A DNA stretch of 64,000 bases. Origin: Fimbriimonadaceae bacterium (GTDB lineage Bacteria > Armatimonadota > Fimbriimonadia > Fimbriimonadales > Fimbriimonadaceae). Both the position numbers and the translations under genes were made by a program. Below the pieces are notes generated by a model, which saw only the letters and a list, made by a program, of their open reading frames with translations, was not told the DNA's origin and made no database searches. Of this stretch, positions 29,052 to 36,872 are shown one piece after another (the first letter of the stretch is position 1; the number at the start of each line of letters is the position of its first letter). The DNA is taken from NCBI GenBank assembly GCA_019187105.1, contig JABAQM010000001.1, positions 1,116,001 to 1,180,000 on the forward strand, written 5' to 3'.

Positions 29052-29410
29052 AGGTATAGGGTGGATGATGCGCTAAACGGCGGGCGCATGAAGTAGTTGT
29101 GGGTTGCTCAGGTTTGGGGCTTTCGCGTGACGGCGGCGCTGGTCCGAATCTGGACCAGCCTAGGACGGGTGGAGGGATGAACGGTTGGCGCCCGGCTCTA
29201 GTTTCGCAAGCACCGGCCACCCGAGAGTGAAGAATGCAGAGGAAAAAGACGGGGCACCCAAACTCCGGCCGACCGCACGCCGCCAGCCTTCAAAGAAGAT
29301 TAGAAGCAGCGTGTCGATTTAACCTTCCAAGAAGTCTTACGACGAAAGCAGTTGTTCGGCAAAAGAACTCGAACACTTGGCAGATTCGAGACTGGGTTTC
29401 TCGTTCTCGG
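29052..29410. other. Intergenic region with a hairpin
   Basis: The 359-bp stretch has a short hairpin (TGGTCC GAATCT GGACCA, 29142-29159) and no supported gene. An 82-residue plus-strand frame at 29234-29482 runs into the next gene on the opposite strand and shows no family features. Confidence 0.4.
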
Positions 29411-29881
29411 CTAGCGTTTTTGGTCCCAATGGCCCAAAGGAACAACTTCATTGTAAGAAACGGCGATCCACCCCTTAGCTGATGTATCGAGTCGCGTGGA
29501 CGCTCGCATCGACTTGTCGCGGGTGGTCCTGCCCTCGCGAACGAGAATGCCCTGCCTTGTCAGCGGCGACTTGGTCTTAGCCAGAGTAAAGCTGGCAAGC
29601 CCGCTCTTGTCCGGAGCTTGGTAAATCCACCCATCTTTCTTTAGCGAAGCCTGCCAGTCCTTGAGCGTTTGTTTGAAATCGGCCTTCAACGTGAATCGAA
29701 AAACTCGAATCGTTTCCTTACTCTGGGCGTGTTCGATTTGGCTGACCGTGACGGGCTTGTGACCAAGTGCGCGAATGACCTTCGGAGGGTTCTCCATCGG
29801 CGTACTGACCGATAGGTCGCGGAGGGGCACGTCGGGTTGAGCCTGGCCCACCGCAATGATAAACAGCACCTGGCTAATCAT
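29411..29881 (-). CDS. Hypothetical exported protein
   Basis: Starting at the ATG at 29881 gives about 156 residues with a signal-peptide-like N-terminus (MISQVLFIIAVGQAQP). The body contains FRFTLKADFKQTLKDWQASL and GWIYQAPDKSGLASFTLAK, a mix of helix and strand resembling small secreted domains, but I do not recognise it. No Shine-Dalgarno is visible. An upstream in-frame start at 29923 would add 14 polar residues in front of the signal, which is less likely. Confidence 0.5.
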   Translation of the reverse strand: MISQVLFIIAVGQAQPDVPLRDLSVSTPMENPPKVIRALGHKPVTVSQIEHAQSKETIRVFRFTLKADFKQTLKDWQASLKKDGWIYQAPDKSGLASFTLAKTKSPLTRQGILVREGRTTRDKSMRASTRLDTSAKGWIAVSYNEVVPLGHWDQKR

Positions 29882-30119
29882 GCGGATACTGTACCCAAGT
29901 GTTTTCGGCGTAGCCAATGGCACGACGGGCTACAACCTTTGTGGTGTCGCGACGTTTTCGGGCCCACACTCGCTACTCTGTCCGCGTCAAGGGAGGCGCA
30001 CCAATCCACAGCGGTGGGCCGAAAGTCCCGCCCTGCAACACCTAAGGTGAACCGGCTCTCAGAACCCCCGTCCGAGGTCTCGTTAAACGAACTCTCGGCA
30101 AAGACAAGAGGTAACCAAA

Positions 30120-30842
30120 ATGAAAAAGCAAGTTCTTTCCATGTTCGCCCTTTGTGGCGTCGTCGGCCCTGCAACTGCCGTGACACTTATGGGTCAACTT
30201 TCCATGGTCACTAACGGCACGTACACGACGGGAAATGGCAATCATGAAGATGGCACTGGAATCTTTGGCCAATACCAGGACCTTCGTTGCGCAGACGACT
30301 TCGCGATAGGCAGTGGTCTCTACAAGCTGACTTCGGTGAAGGTCGGCAATCTAGGCTTCGGAGGCGGCAACGCTTTGGCCCGCGTTCGCATCTATGCGGA
30401 CGCAGGTGGCCTTCCCGGTAATCAATTGCACGCCGGCACTTTCGCCATCAGCAGCGCAGGCTTCGTGGACAACATCTTTGGTCTCGCCGGCAACATCCAC
30501 ACCGCCGATGTCAGCCCTGCTAACTGGGTGATTGGGCCGGGTAAGTACTGGGTCAACATGCAGACGGTTAGCTCGACCGACTGGGAGTACACCTGTCGGG
30601 ATAGTGTTGTCACCGGCTACGATAGCGCCCTTGGCGATGGTCCGAATGGTGCAGGCGGCTACGGCTTCCCGCTCTGGCAATTGGCCGGCACGTCGGGCTT
30701 TGGCGCGGGAAACTCGGCCTATAACATCGAGGCGGACCTCGTTCCTGAGCCGGCCACGATGGTCGCTCTCGCTTTGGGTTCGGCCGCGATGGTCCGGCGC
30801 CGAAGGGCTGCGGGACGACCGCGCGCTGCTCGGAAAGCATAG
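30120..30842 (+). CDS. PEP-CTERM sorting-domain protein
   Basis: The 240-residue protein begins after GAGGTAA and has an N-terminal signal (MKKQVLSMFALCGVVGPATA). The C-terminus carries the PEP-CTERM signal: VPEPATM, a short hydrophobic helix (VALALGSAAM) and RRRR. This targets the protein to the exosortase system, which is not in this window. The body reads DDFAIGSGLYKLTSVKV and ARVRIYADAGGLPG, typical of the choice-of-anchor extracellular domains attached to such signals. Ten extra residues (AGRPRAARKA) follow the arginine cluster, which is longer than usual. Confidence 0.8.
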   Translation: MKKQVLSMFALCGVVGPATAVTLMGQLSMVTNGTYTTGNGNHEDGTGIFGQYQDLRCADDFAIGSGLYKLTSVKVGNLGFGGGNALARVRIYADAGGLPGNQLHAGTFAISSAGFVDNIFGLAGNIHTADVSPANWVIGPGKYWVNMQTVSSTDWEYTCRDSVVTGYDSALGDGPNGAGGYGFPLWQLAGTSGFGAGNSAYNIEADLVPEPATMVALALGSAAMVRRRRAAGRPRAARKA

Positions 30843-30867
30843 AGCAATCCGACCGGTGAAACCGAGT

Positions 30868-30891
30868 GTGCGGGTCTTTGGACCCGCACAT
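30868..30891 (+). terminator. Terminator-like hairpin after the PEP-CTERM gene
   Basis: A 10-bp stem TGTGCGGGTC / GACCCGCACA with a TTTG loop lies 26 bp after the stop. It is followed by ATTCCC, not a strong T run, so termination may be weak or factor-assisted. Confidence 0.5.
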
Positions 30892-30980
30892 TCCCATGAG
30901 CTTCCCAGCGGCGACTGGTCCGCGGAATGCGTTCGGAATGACGCACGACTCCCAAGTCCGAATCCCGATACCCCGCTATG

Positions 30981-31008
30981 CCAGCCCTACGAACCGATCC
31001 GCGCGCGG
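30981..31008. repeat. Direct repeat, distal copy of a trmH-family gene 3' end (attachment-site-like)
   Basis: All 28 bases are identical to 35118-35145, where they form the last six codons, stop and six downstream bases of the trmH-family gene (minus strand). The sequence on either side of this copy is unrelated to that gene except for ATCCCGATACC, which also precedes both copies at slightly different spacing. The two copies bracket the TGT-like operon, as att sites bracket an element integrated at a gene's 3' end. Confidence 0.65.
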
Positions 31009-31016
31009 CCGGGTGG

Positions 31017-31068
31017 CATGCATCGGATGCAAGTCGCCCGAAACCCACGAACCTGACTCCGATGCATG
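31017..31068. repeat. 11-bp inverted repeat next to the distal direct repeat
   Basis: CATGCATCGGA (31017-31027) and TCCGATGCATG (31058-31068) are exact reverse complements 30 nt apart, starting 9 bp inside the putative element. It could be a binding site for a recombinase or regulator, or a simple hairpin. Confidence 0.5.
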
Positions 31069-31472
31069 TTCCACGTTCAAACTCTAACATGCCTTGGTCA
31101 TTGAAGGCCTGTTACATGCATCGCTTAGTTGTGGCTCTCACGAGTTCTCGGTACTAAGCGAAGCATGCCACCCGAACAAAGAGATTGTGGCGACCATCCG
31201 CCCTTCCGCGAAGGGTGGTGTCGAAGATCGGGACGCGATTGCTCATGGCGGTCTCTGTGGTTATCACCCGGGGAGTCGCGTAGCCTAAGTAGCCCCTCCC
31301 CAACTAGGCAGGCCAGTCAACCGATCCTCAATAGAGAATCTGGCCGGCGCAAGCGACTGCTCTGTTACAATTGGGTGGGATGACGGTAGGAGAACTACCT
31401 GCATCGATCCGAATCGTTAAATCTCATTGCCGTGACAGAGCTGCCGCACAATACCGTTGTGAAGTTTTTTGC

Positions 31473-31501
31473 TTGACAGAACTTGTGCACACTACTATGA
31501 T
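31473..31501 (+). promoter_or_regulatory. Strong promoter of the TGT-like operon
   Basis: Consensus TTGACA (31473-31478), a 17-nt spacer and TATGAT (31496-31501) form the best sigma-70-type promoter I see in the window. Transcription should start near 31508, about 34 nt before the TTG start codon. Confidence 0.75.
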
Positions 31502-31515
31502 GAGGAATCTTCTAG

Positions 31516-31545
31516 ATGTCTGAACTGCGCAGGAGCACCACTTGA
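31516..31545 (+). CDS. Possible 9-residue leader peptide
   Basis: Just after the promoter, ATG at 31516 opens a nine-codon frame (MSELRRSTT) whose TGA overlaps the TTG start of the next gene (TTGA). The AGGAG used by the TTG start lies inside this mini-ORF. It may couple translation of the TTG gene to its own, or be chance. Confidence 0.25.
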   Translation: MSELRRSTT

Positions 31546-32936
31546 AGTTCGTTGCCAATCTTCGCCAAGAGACGATTGATGCTTTCGTGGCTCAACCGAA
31601 GTATTTGGCTGCTTACCTTCTCTCTTCGCATCGAATCACACCTGCTACTCTCGAGGCTGCAGCCCATGTTCGGGCACTGGGCATCTCTCTTTTTGCCGAC
31701 AATGGTACCAAGCCATTAATAGAACAAACAATCGGTGAGTTCGAGCAACGAGCGCGTGTGCTGAGCTCCGAACTGCGCTCACTCAGGAGGCGACTCGGCC
31801 GCGTGCCACGTGGTCGCGACGTTCCACGCGAGATTCGAGCGAAGTCCAAACAGTTGGCGACCGACGTCGTTAATCGAGCGACAAAAGTCTCTGAGGCAAT
31901 TGACACGACTGACTTGTCCGCCTTGCAGTTGTCGATGCGACCAACCGACCTCATCGCGCAGGAAGATTTCGCAATCGGTTGCCTGATTGGTCTCGGACTT
32001 GAAAGAGAGATGACCGGCTGGTCTGTCCAAGACGTTGATAGGCGAAACCTGCGGTCACTGACACTCTGGCGACGCGTTGCCGATGATCCTCGCTGTGCTG
32101 ACATCAATGTATTTGCCGTGTTGAGTGCAGTTGACTACAATACGGCACGTTCTGCGGGTCGTCTCGCCTCGTTAGCGGGTGTGAAGAACGTAGCGGTAGG
32201 ACTCGCCGGGATCATGTTGGATTCCTCTGCGACGGACTTCATGGTGTTTGACACTGCCTGTTTTAAACTGGCAAAGCCTGTTGCGCGAAGATACGTCCGG
32301 TTAGCTCAGGTTCTCCGAGGTTTCGCAAAGGGATTCGCGGACACGGGTGTTAAATTGGAGAGGCTCCATTGCTTGGGGCTTGGTGCGCCCGCCCTCTTCC
32401 CAATTGTTGCGAAAGCGCTCGGTGAAACAACTCGTATTACAGCAGACGCAACTAGCCCCATCCATGACGCTGTGCGGGATAGAGTCCTCTATGATCCCGA
32501 AAAGGACGGCGTTAGAGAATCAACGTGGGAGATCGTGGGCCACATCGTGAAAGGAGGTAGCTGGGCCTTTTTGAGCCCATTTACCCGCAACTTTCGTACT
32601 GAGTTTGGGCACCATGTTGGAAAGTCCAGACTAGCCTGGAAAGCTCTTGGGCGGCCACCTATTTCGCAATCCTTCCTTGAGGTTCCAAGTGAGGTAACGG
32701 AGGCGTTACCGCTGTTTTCAGACGCGGAATCTGCCATCCAAGTCATCGCTAGCAAGACGCGGATCGCTCACAATCACTGGGTGCTTGGCCAGATTGCAGC
32801 TTCACTTCAGGACAAGAAAGGCCGACATCGGCTCGCTTTGGCGGCAATTGATCGGTGGCTCTCGGAGGAACAGACTGTAACCTCACGTTCTCTCTCGGTT
32901 GCTCGGCGGATCCTTTTTGAATTGACGACATTGTGA
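31542..32936 (+). CDS. TGT/DpdA-like barrel protein, candidate base-exchange enzyme
   Basis: The start is TTG at 31542 with AGGAG nine nt upstream. The 464-residue protein follows the motif order of tRNA-guanine transglycosylases: an early AYLLSSHR strand and LFADNGT (Asp53, compare TDSGGF); VFAVLSAVDY and VAVGLAGIM near 189-222 (compare GIVQGG and AIGGL); LHCLGLGAP near 274-282 (compare HLLGIGTP); and ITADATSPI with Asp302 (compare the nucleophile in FDCVLPTR). The Cys-rich zinc site of tRNA enzymes is absent. DpdA enzymes use this fold to insert 7-deazaguanine into DNA. I infer a nucleobase-exchange or glycosylase activity, on nucleic acid of unknown type. Low-GC codon use and flanking repeats suggest transfer. 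Confidence 0.5.
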   Translation: MKFVANLRQETIDAFVAQPKYLAAYLLSSHRITPATLEAAAHVRALGISLFADNGTKPLIEQTIGEFEQRARVLSSELRSLRRRLGRVPRGRDVPREIRAKSKQLATDVVNRATKVSEAIDTTDLSALQLSMRPTDLIAQEDFAIGCLIGLGLEREMTGWSVQDVDRRNLRSLTLWRRVADDPRCADINVFAVLSAVDYNTARSAGRLASLAGVKNVAVGLAGIMLDSSATDFMVFDTACFKLAKPVARRYVRLAQVLRGFAKGFADTGVKLERLHCLGLGAPALFPIVAKALGETTRITADATSPIHDAVRDRVLYDPEKDGVRESTWEIVGHIVKGGSWAFLSPFTRNFRTEFGHHVGKSRLAWKALGRPPISQSFLEVPSEVTEALPLFSDAESAIQVIASKTRIAHNHWVLGQIAASLQDKKGRHRLALAAIDRWLSEEQTVTSRSLSVARRILFELTTL

Positions 32937-33079
32937 TTCAGCCAAAAGCAACGGATCGACAAGATACCTGCTGGCGGCCTGCGGCCCGGGTTGCGATCAC
33001 GCAGGCACCGGGTATTAATGAATTCGCTATGACCTATATGGTATGGTAGAAATCTCGTTCTTGAACGACAGGGGTGCTA

Positions 33080-34546
33080 ATGGCAGAAGTTCCGTTGGAT
33101 TCTCTTATGGCAGGCAATCTTGGCCGCAGCTCTGCCCTCACAAGTGAACTCCCTCATAGTCACTTCAAGTGGATTGCGGCAATTCGGACAGCGGTCATCG
33201 ATGAGCGTTGGAACGACGTTATAACACTTGGATATCAGTGCTTGGGCTGGGGCCATTCCTCGGCGAGGCTCATCGAGCAGGACATTGCAGCCGCGAATTA
33301 TCGAGAACAAGCCACTGGCGCGGTCTTACAGGCAGCCAACCAGGTTCTAACTAATGTATTGAAACACGAGAATCACGCTCAGATCGTGGCTAAGTTGCGT
33401 GAGCACACCCCAGATTCTGCAGACAAGGCTGCTGAACTCTTTGAACGACTTAGCAATAGGAATAATGGAGGAAACGACCCACTGAACCTCGCTTCATCCG
33501 ATTTTTCTTTGAGTAACGGGGTCCTGAATTGGTCTATCGAGAGTACTCTGGCTATTCTCTCAAGGGGTTTGCTCGCCATAGTGCACGGGCATTTTAACCG
33601 CGAATACCGGCGTGCCGTCTCCGATGCAACTCCCCTGCTTGCCGGCGAGATCGATTCATTTATAGAGGAAAACATTACTCGACTGCGAGATGCCCAGTAC
33701 CGTCTCTACGCAGACCTAGGGCTGCACGGCCCTTCCAACACGGCAGTCGAGGCAGCGGCATCGCTCTCTCGATTCGTCGAGGGATTGACGCCATCACTGG
33801 CAATCGTTCAGGCCCAGGCTCGCAACGCTTTGTATATCCTCAACGGCCGGAATGGTAGCACTGGCCTCTTAGAGAAGTTTGGACGCGTGGGGTTGCGCGC
33901 TGGTGTGCTAACGAGGGAAGCGCTCGCTAGTCATGTGGCCGCTTACCGTCTGCAAATCGAGATAATTAGGTCATCGCAATCTAATGCACTTGCGCATCTA
34001 TGGACCGAGTCGCATAAAGTACCTTTTGATGGTTCGCCGCCAAACGGCAAAAACATCTCGTTGGCCAACTTGGCCAACTCCGATGAAGGACAATTGGTCG
34101 AGGTTGAGGGTTTTGTCGACGTACTCCGTGTTGGTCGAACTGCCGATGGGAAGCTCGTTTCGGCGCTTCAGCTTATCGCTCCCTCTGGGCGCGCAAATGC
34201 CAGTTCTGCCGCTGTGTATGTCCACCTACTGCACAGAGGCATCACTCGGAGAAGCTACTGCAAAGTAACCGGAACATATCGCCGGAAATCCAAGCTTCTT
34301 TCGGGGACCGGTGTAATCGAGGTAGCGAACCTTCAACTCGCGGAATTGGGCCAGTCTAGCTGGCGCTATGCCTTCTTGAAGGCTGCAGATGAGTGGTTTC
34401 AGTTCCGGCCGAATGGCCTCCACATGGAGTGGTCTCTTGGCCCACAGCGTGGCCCGCGCGCTCCTGAGGACACAGCCCATGGCGGGGCGGGCGAGCTTAT
34501 CTATCCACCATTCGTCCAAAGTAGAGGAGCAGGGAAACCAAGATGA
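33080..34546 (+). CDS. Uncharacterised helical protein with C-terminal OB-fold-like domain
   Basis: The ATG at 33080 lies 5 nt after AGGGG and is preferred over the GTG at 33074. The 488-residue protein is largely helical to about 320 (SHFKWIAAIRTAVIDERWND, REYRRAVSDATPLLAGEI). Residues about 330-430 show a five-strand pattern: EGQLVEVEGFVDVLRVG, LVSALQLIAPSG, AAVYVHLLH, SYCKVTGTYRRKSKL, TGVIEVANLQL, which resembles a nucleic-acid-binding OB fold. It overlaps the next gene by ATGA and follows the TGT-like gene by 143 bp. It could deliver nucleic acid to the TGT-like enzyme. The family is not recognised. Confidence 0.55.
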   Translation: MAEVPLDSLMAGNLGRSSALTSELPHSHFKWIAAIRTAVIDERWNDVITLGYQCLGWGHSSARLIEQDIAAANYREQATGAVLQAANQVLTNVLKHENHAQIVAKLREHTPDSADKAAELFERLSNRNNGGNDPLNLASSDFSLSNGVLNWSIESTLAILSRGLLAIVHGHFNREYRRAVSDATPLLAGEIDSFIEENITRLRDAQYRLYADLGLHGPSNTAVEAAASLSRFVEGLTPSLAIVQAQARNALYILNGRNGSTGLLEKFGRVGLRAGVLTREALASHVAAYRLQIEIIRSSQSNALAHLWTESHKVPFDGSPPNGKNISLANLANSDEGQLVEVEGFVDVLRVGRTADGKLVSALQLIAPSGRANASSAAVYVHLLHRGITRRSYCKVTGTYRRKSKLLSGTGVIEVANLQLAELGQSSWRYAFLKAADEWFQFRPNGLHMEWSLGPQRGPRAPEDTAHGGAGELIYPPFVQSRGAGKPR

Positions 34547-34884
34547 GTCACGACCCCACCTACAACCCTTGCGAGGACGCCGGCTATGCGTACGCGTCGG
34601 CGAAATCCGCGTACGAAACAAGATTGGACATGTATCTTCAACGCATGGATGAATTGCGTCAAGCGACAGCCAACCTTGTTGATGAGTGCTCGGCACCGCT
34701 TGCAGCAATCGACCAGGAATGCTATGACGCTATCGGTGAGGAACTTGAGGCCATGAGCTCTGCGTACGACGCTAAGGAAGAGCTAGAGGATGCGATTCTT
34801 GAATACCTTTCGTCGCTCCTTGACTTTTACAACTGCATGGTTGAGCATCCAGGTGAAGGGTCAGACGTAGATATAATTCGGTAG
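34543..34884 (+). CDS. Small acidic coiled-coil protein of the TGT-like operon
   Basis: The ATG overlaps the preceding TGA (ATGA). The 113-residue product is strongly acidic and helical, with four cysteines (YNPCEDAG, VDECSAP, IDQECYD, FYNCMVE) and a long heptad region (ETRLDMYLQRMDELRQATAN). It has no TM helix. Its size, charge and coupling to the OB-like gene suggest an accessory subunit or an inhibitor, such as a DNA mimic, but nothing confirms that. No similar family is known to me. Confidence 0.55.
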   Translation: MSHDPTYNPCEDAGYAYASAKSAYETRLDMYLQRMDELRQATANLVDECSAPLAAIDQECYDAIGEELEAMSSAYDAKEELEDAILEYLSSLLDFYNCMVEHPGEGSDVDIIR

Positions 34885-35123
34885 TGAGGCGGGGACATCA
34901 ATCAGGGGGATCGCTAGGATTAGGGACGGCTGGGTGATTCTCGTACATCGGGTGGCCTGGGTTCGCGGAGCTGACCCGGGCCCGTAGCGTTCCTGATTCC
35001 AACTTTACAACGGCACGGCCGTCTCTCGCTAGCCTCCAACTCCAGTACCTGCGATTCAGAATGCCTGGCACTAACGGTTCAATTGCGCCGACGCGGGCTA
35101 CTCCTCGGATCCCGATACCAGCC
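34885..35123. other. Gap between the TGT-like operon and trmH-family gene
   Basis: This 239-bp gap holds the right-hand direct repeat (from 35118) and no gene. I see no strong terminator for the convergent operons. Confidence 0.5.
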
Positions 35124-35145
35124 CTACGAACCGATCCGCGCGCGG
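35118..35145. repeat. Direct repeat, proximal copy at the trmH-family gene 3' end
   Basis: This copy includes the codons for RARIGS and the stop of the RNA methyltransferase. It equals 30981-31008 over all 28 bases. The intervening 4.1 kb carries only the TGT-like operon. Confidence 0.65.
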
Positions 35146-35645
35146 TACGCCACCACCGCCGCCGCAACCACCACGTTCATCGAACGGCCCTTGCCGAACA
35201 TTGGCACCTGGACGGCGGCGTCGCAATGCTTCATTACCGAACCATAGACCCCGCCCGCCTCATTGCCCAAGACGAGGCACAGCTTGCGCGGGTAGTCAAA
35301 CGATTCAACCGAAACCGCTCCCTCGGCGATTTCGATCGCGACCAGCGCGTAGCCTTCTTCCTTGAGCGCCTGCGCCGCCTCCTCATGTCCTGCAAACTGC
35401 CGCACCGGGATGCGGCGGTGGTGCCCAAGCGAGGTGACGCCGATCATCGGATCGGGCGGGAGCGGCGTCCGGCCGGTGACCACGAGCTCCCGGGCGCCGA
35501 CCGAATCGGCGAGCCGGAACATCGAGCCGACGTTGTACGCGTCCTCCCAATCCTGCAGGAAGAAGACGAGTTCGAGGTCCGGGTAGCGCTCGCGATCAGC
35601 CTTGTGGAGCTTGCGTACGCCCGTTTTCGAACGGATCGCCTTCAC
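35124..35645 (-). CDS. SpoU/TrmH-family RNA 2'-O-ribose methyltransferase
   Basis: The 173-residue protein (GTG start) has the three SPOUT motifs: motif 1 NVGSMFRLADSVG near 39-51, motif 2 LVLGNEAGGV near 126-135 and motif 3 VPMFGKGRSMNVVVAAAVVAY near 146-166, which form the trefoil knot that binds SAM. It methylates the 2'-OH of a nucleotide in tRNA or rRNA; the short length fits TrmH- or TrmL-like enzymes acting on tRNA. It begins 1 bp after the stop of the saccharopine-dehydrogenase-like gene and is expressed with it. Its 3' end appears to be the integration site of the TGT-like segment. Confidence 0.88.
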   Translation of the reverse strand: MKAIRSKTGVRKLHKADRERYPDLELVFFLQDWEDAYNVGSMFRLADSVGARELVVTGRTPLPPDPMIGVTSLGHHRRIPVRQFAGHEEAAQALKEEGYALVAIEIAEGAVSVESFDYPRKLCLVLGNEAGGVYGSVMKHCDAAVQVPMFGKGRSMNVVVAAAVVAYRARIGS

Positions 35646-35646
35646 G

Positions 35647-36801
35647 CTACGCGATCGTGAGGTGGATGCCTCTTCGCTGGATCTCTTCCACGAACTTGTG
35701 GCCGGTCATCGCATTCTCGTACCGGATCGCGCCGCGCTCGACCTCGCCATGGGCGATGGCGATGGCAAAAATCGCGCATGAGAAGCCGGTCAGGCGCTCC
35801 ATCGAGGTGAAACCGGTGTTCTCGCACTCCTTGTCGAATATGTCGATCTGCTTGGTGATCGGCTTGCCGTCCTTCGTCCCGTTCCCGACGCCGCGAACCG
35901 CGCAGAGGTCGCGATCCTCGAACTTCGAAAGGGCCTCACCGAACACTTTGTAGAACACCTCGCGCGGCTTGACCTTGCAGCCGCGGACCTCGATCTCCTC
36001 TTCGCCCCAGAAGCCGAAGTCCTTGAAGATCTTGATCCGCTCGCAATGGCCGGGGAACCGGATCGTCTTGTACTCGTAATTCGGGATGCGGCCCTGGAGG
36101 GTGTACGGCGCCGTGCTGGTGCCGCCTGAGGTCACGAACGCCTCCATCTCGCCAAGCTGCTCGATGTGCAGGCTCTCCAACTCGGTGAGCGTGTCGACGA
36201 GGTGGATTTCGCCTTCGCGCAGGGTGACGGCCTGGAAGTCGTATTCGGTGACGAGCCCCTCGACGTTGAACGTGAGCTTGTAGTTGAAGGGCGGCTTCGG
36301 GTTCTGGGGCAGGACGCCGCAATAGAGCTTGATCGAATCGCACTGGTCCATCGATTCGATGAGGTAGAGTCCGAGGCTGTTCACGAGGCCGGGGGCGAGG
36401 CCGGTGTCGGGTACGAGGGTGACGTCGGCGGCCTTGGCTTCGGCATCCAGCTTCAGCGTGTCCATCGTGACTTCGGTGTTGCCACCGAGATCGACCATGC
36501 TCGTCCCGGTTTCGATCGCGATTTTGGCGACGTGAGGGTGCATCCAATAAGGGAGACAGCTGAGCACGACGTCGACATCGGCAAGGAACGGTCCCAGGCT
36601 AGCAGGCTCCAGGGCGTTGACCCGGTGCGGCTCGCATATGGCGGTTCCCACGAGGTTGTTGACCCGGTGCGCATTGTGGGTGGCCTGGTCGATGCAGATG
36701 TCGCCCATCTTGATGATCTGGGGATCGGCGAACTTCGCGAGGTCGTAAGCAGCGGCGGTTCCCTGCATCCCCGCACCCAAAATGGCATAGGTTTTCTTCA
36801 T
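35647..36801 (-). CDS. Saccharopine dehydrogenase-family oxidoreductase
   Basis: The ATG at 36801 gives a protein of 384 residues beginning MKKTYAILGAGMQGTAAAYDL, a Rossmann GxGxxG NAD(P) site; the longer frame to 36954 would cross a terminator. Further motifs are VVLSCLPYWMHPHVAKIAIE, SMVDLGGNTEV and DTGLAPGLVNSLG, typical of saccharopine dehydrogenase and lysine 6-dehydrogenase families. The reaction is oxidation of a lysine-derived or related amine, or its reverse; I cannot choose between them. It is followed by the RNA methyltransferase with one base between. Confidence 0.82.
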   Translation of the reverse strand: MKKTYAILGAGMQGTAAAYDLAKFADPQIIKMGDICIDQATHNAHRVNNLVGTAICEPHRVNALEPASLGPFLADVDVVLSCLPYWMHPHVAKIAIETGTSMVDLGGNTEVTMDTLKLDAEAKAADVTLVPDTGLAPGLVNSLGLYLIESMDQCDSIKLYCGVLPQNPKPPFNYKLTFNVEGLVTEYDFQAVTLREGEIHLVDTLTELESLHIEQLGEMEAFVTSGGTSTAPYTLQGRIPNYEYKTIRFPGHCERIKIFKDFGFWGEEEIEVRGCKVKPREVFYKVFGEALSKFEDRDLCAVRGVGNGTKDGKPITKQIDIFDKECENTGFTSMERLTGFSCAIFAIAIAHGEVERGAIRYENAMTGHKFVEEIQRRGIHLTIA

Positions 36802-36813
36802 TGAATTGCCCCG

Positions 36814-36839
36814 AAAAAAGCGATGCCGGGGCATCGCTT
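36814..36839 (-). terminator. Rho-independent terminator downstream of the 3-methyladenine glycosylase gene
   Basis: On the minus strand a 10-bp perfect stem (AAGCGATGCC / GGCATCGCTT) is followed by six T residues. It lies 34 bp after the glycosylase stop and 12 bp before the next start codon, so it also fixes the start of the saccharopine-dehydrogenase-like gene at 36801. Confidence 0.75.
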
Positions 36840-36872
36840 GCAAGCTATAAGGATACCCGTGGCCCGGGTTGA

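Larger units (their letters stand above)
30843..31541. other. Intergenic region holding terminator, direct repeat, inverted repeat and promoter
   Basis: No gene longer than 65 codons is credible in these 699 bp. In order they hold a terminator-like hairpin, a REP-like GGAATGACG unit, the left 28-bp direct repeat, an 11-bp inverted repeat, about 350 bp without a visible signal, and the promoter of the TGT-like operon. Each is listed separately. Confidence 0.6.

Noticed and set aside
29234-29482. 82-residue plus-strand frame
   Set aside because: No recognisable features and it overlaps the end of the convergent exported-protein gene.
31094-31288. Small frame and possible riboswitch between the direct repeat and the promoter
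   Set aside because: No conserved fold or family signature could be recognised, and a large gap remains to the promoter.
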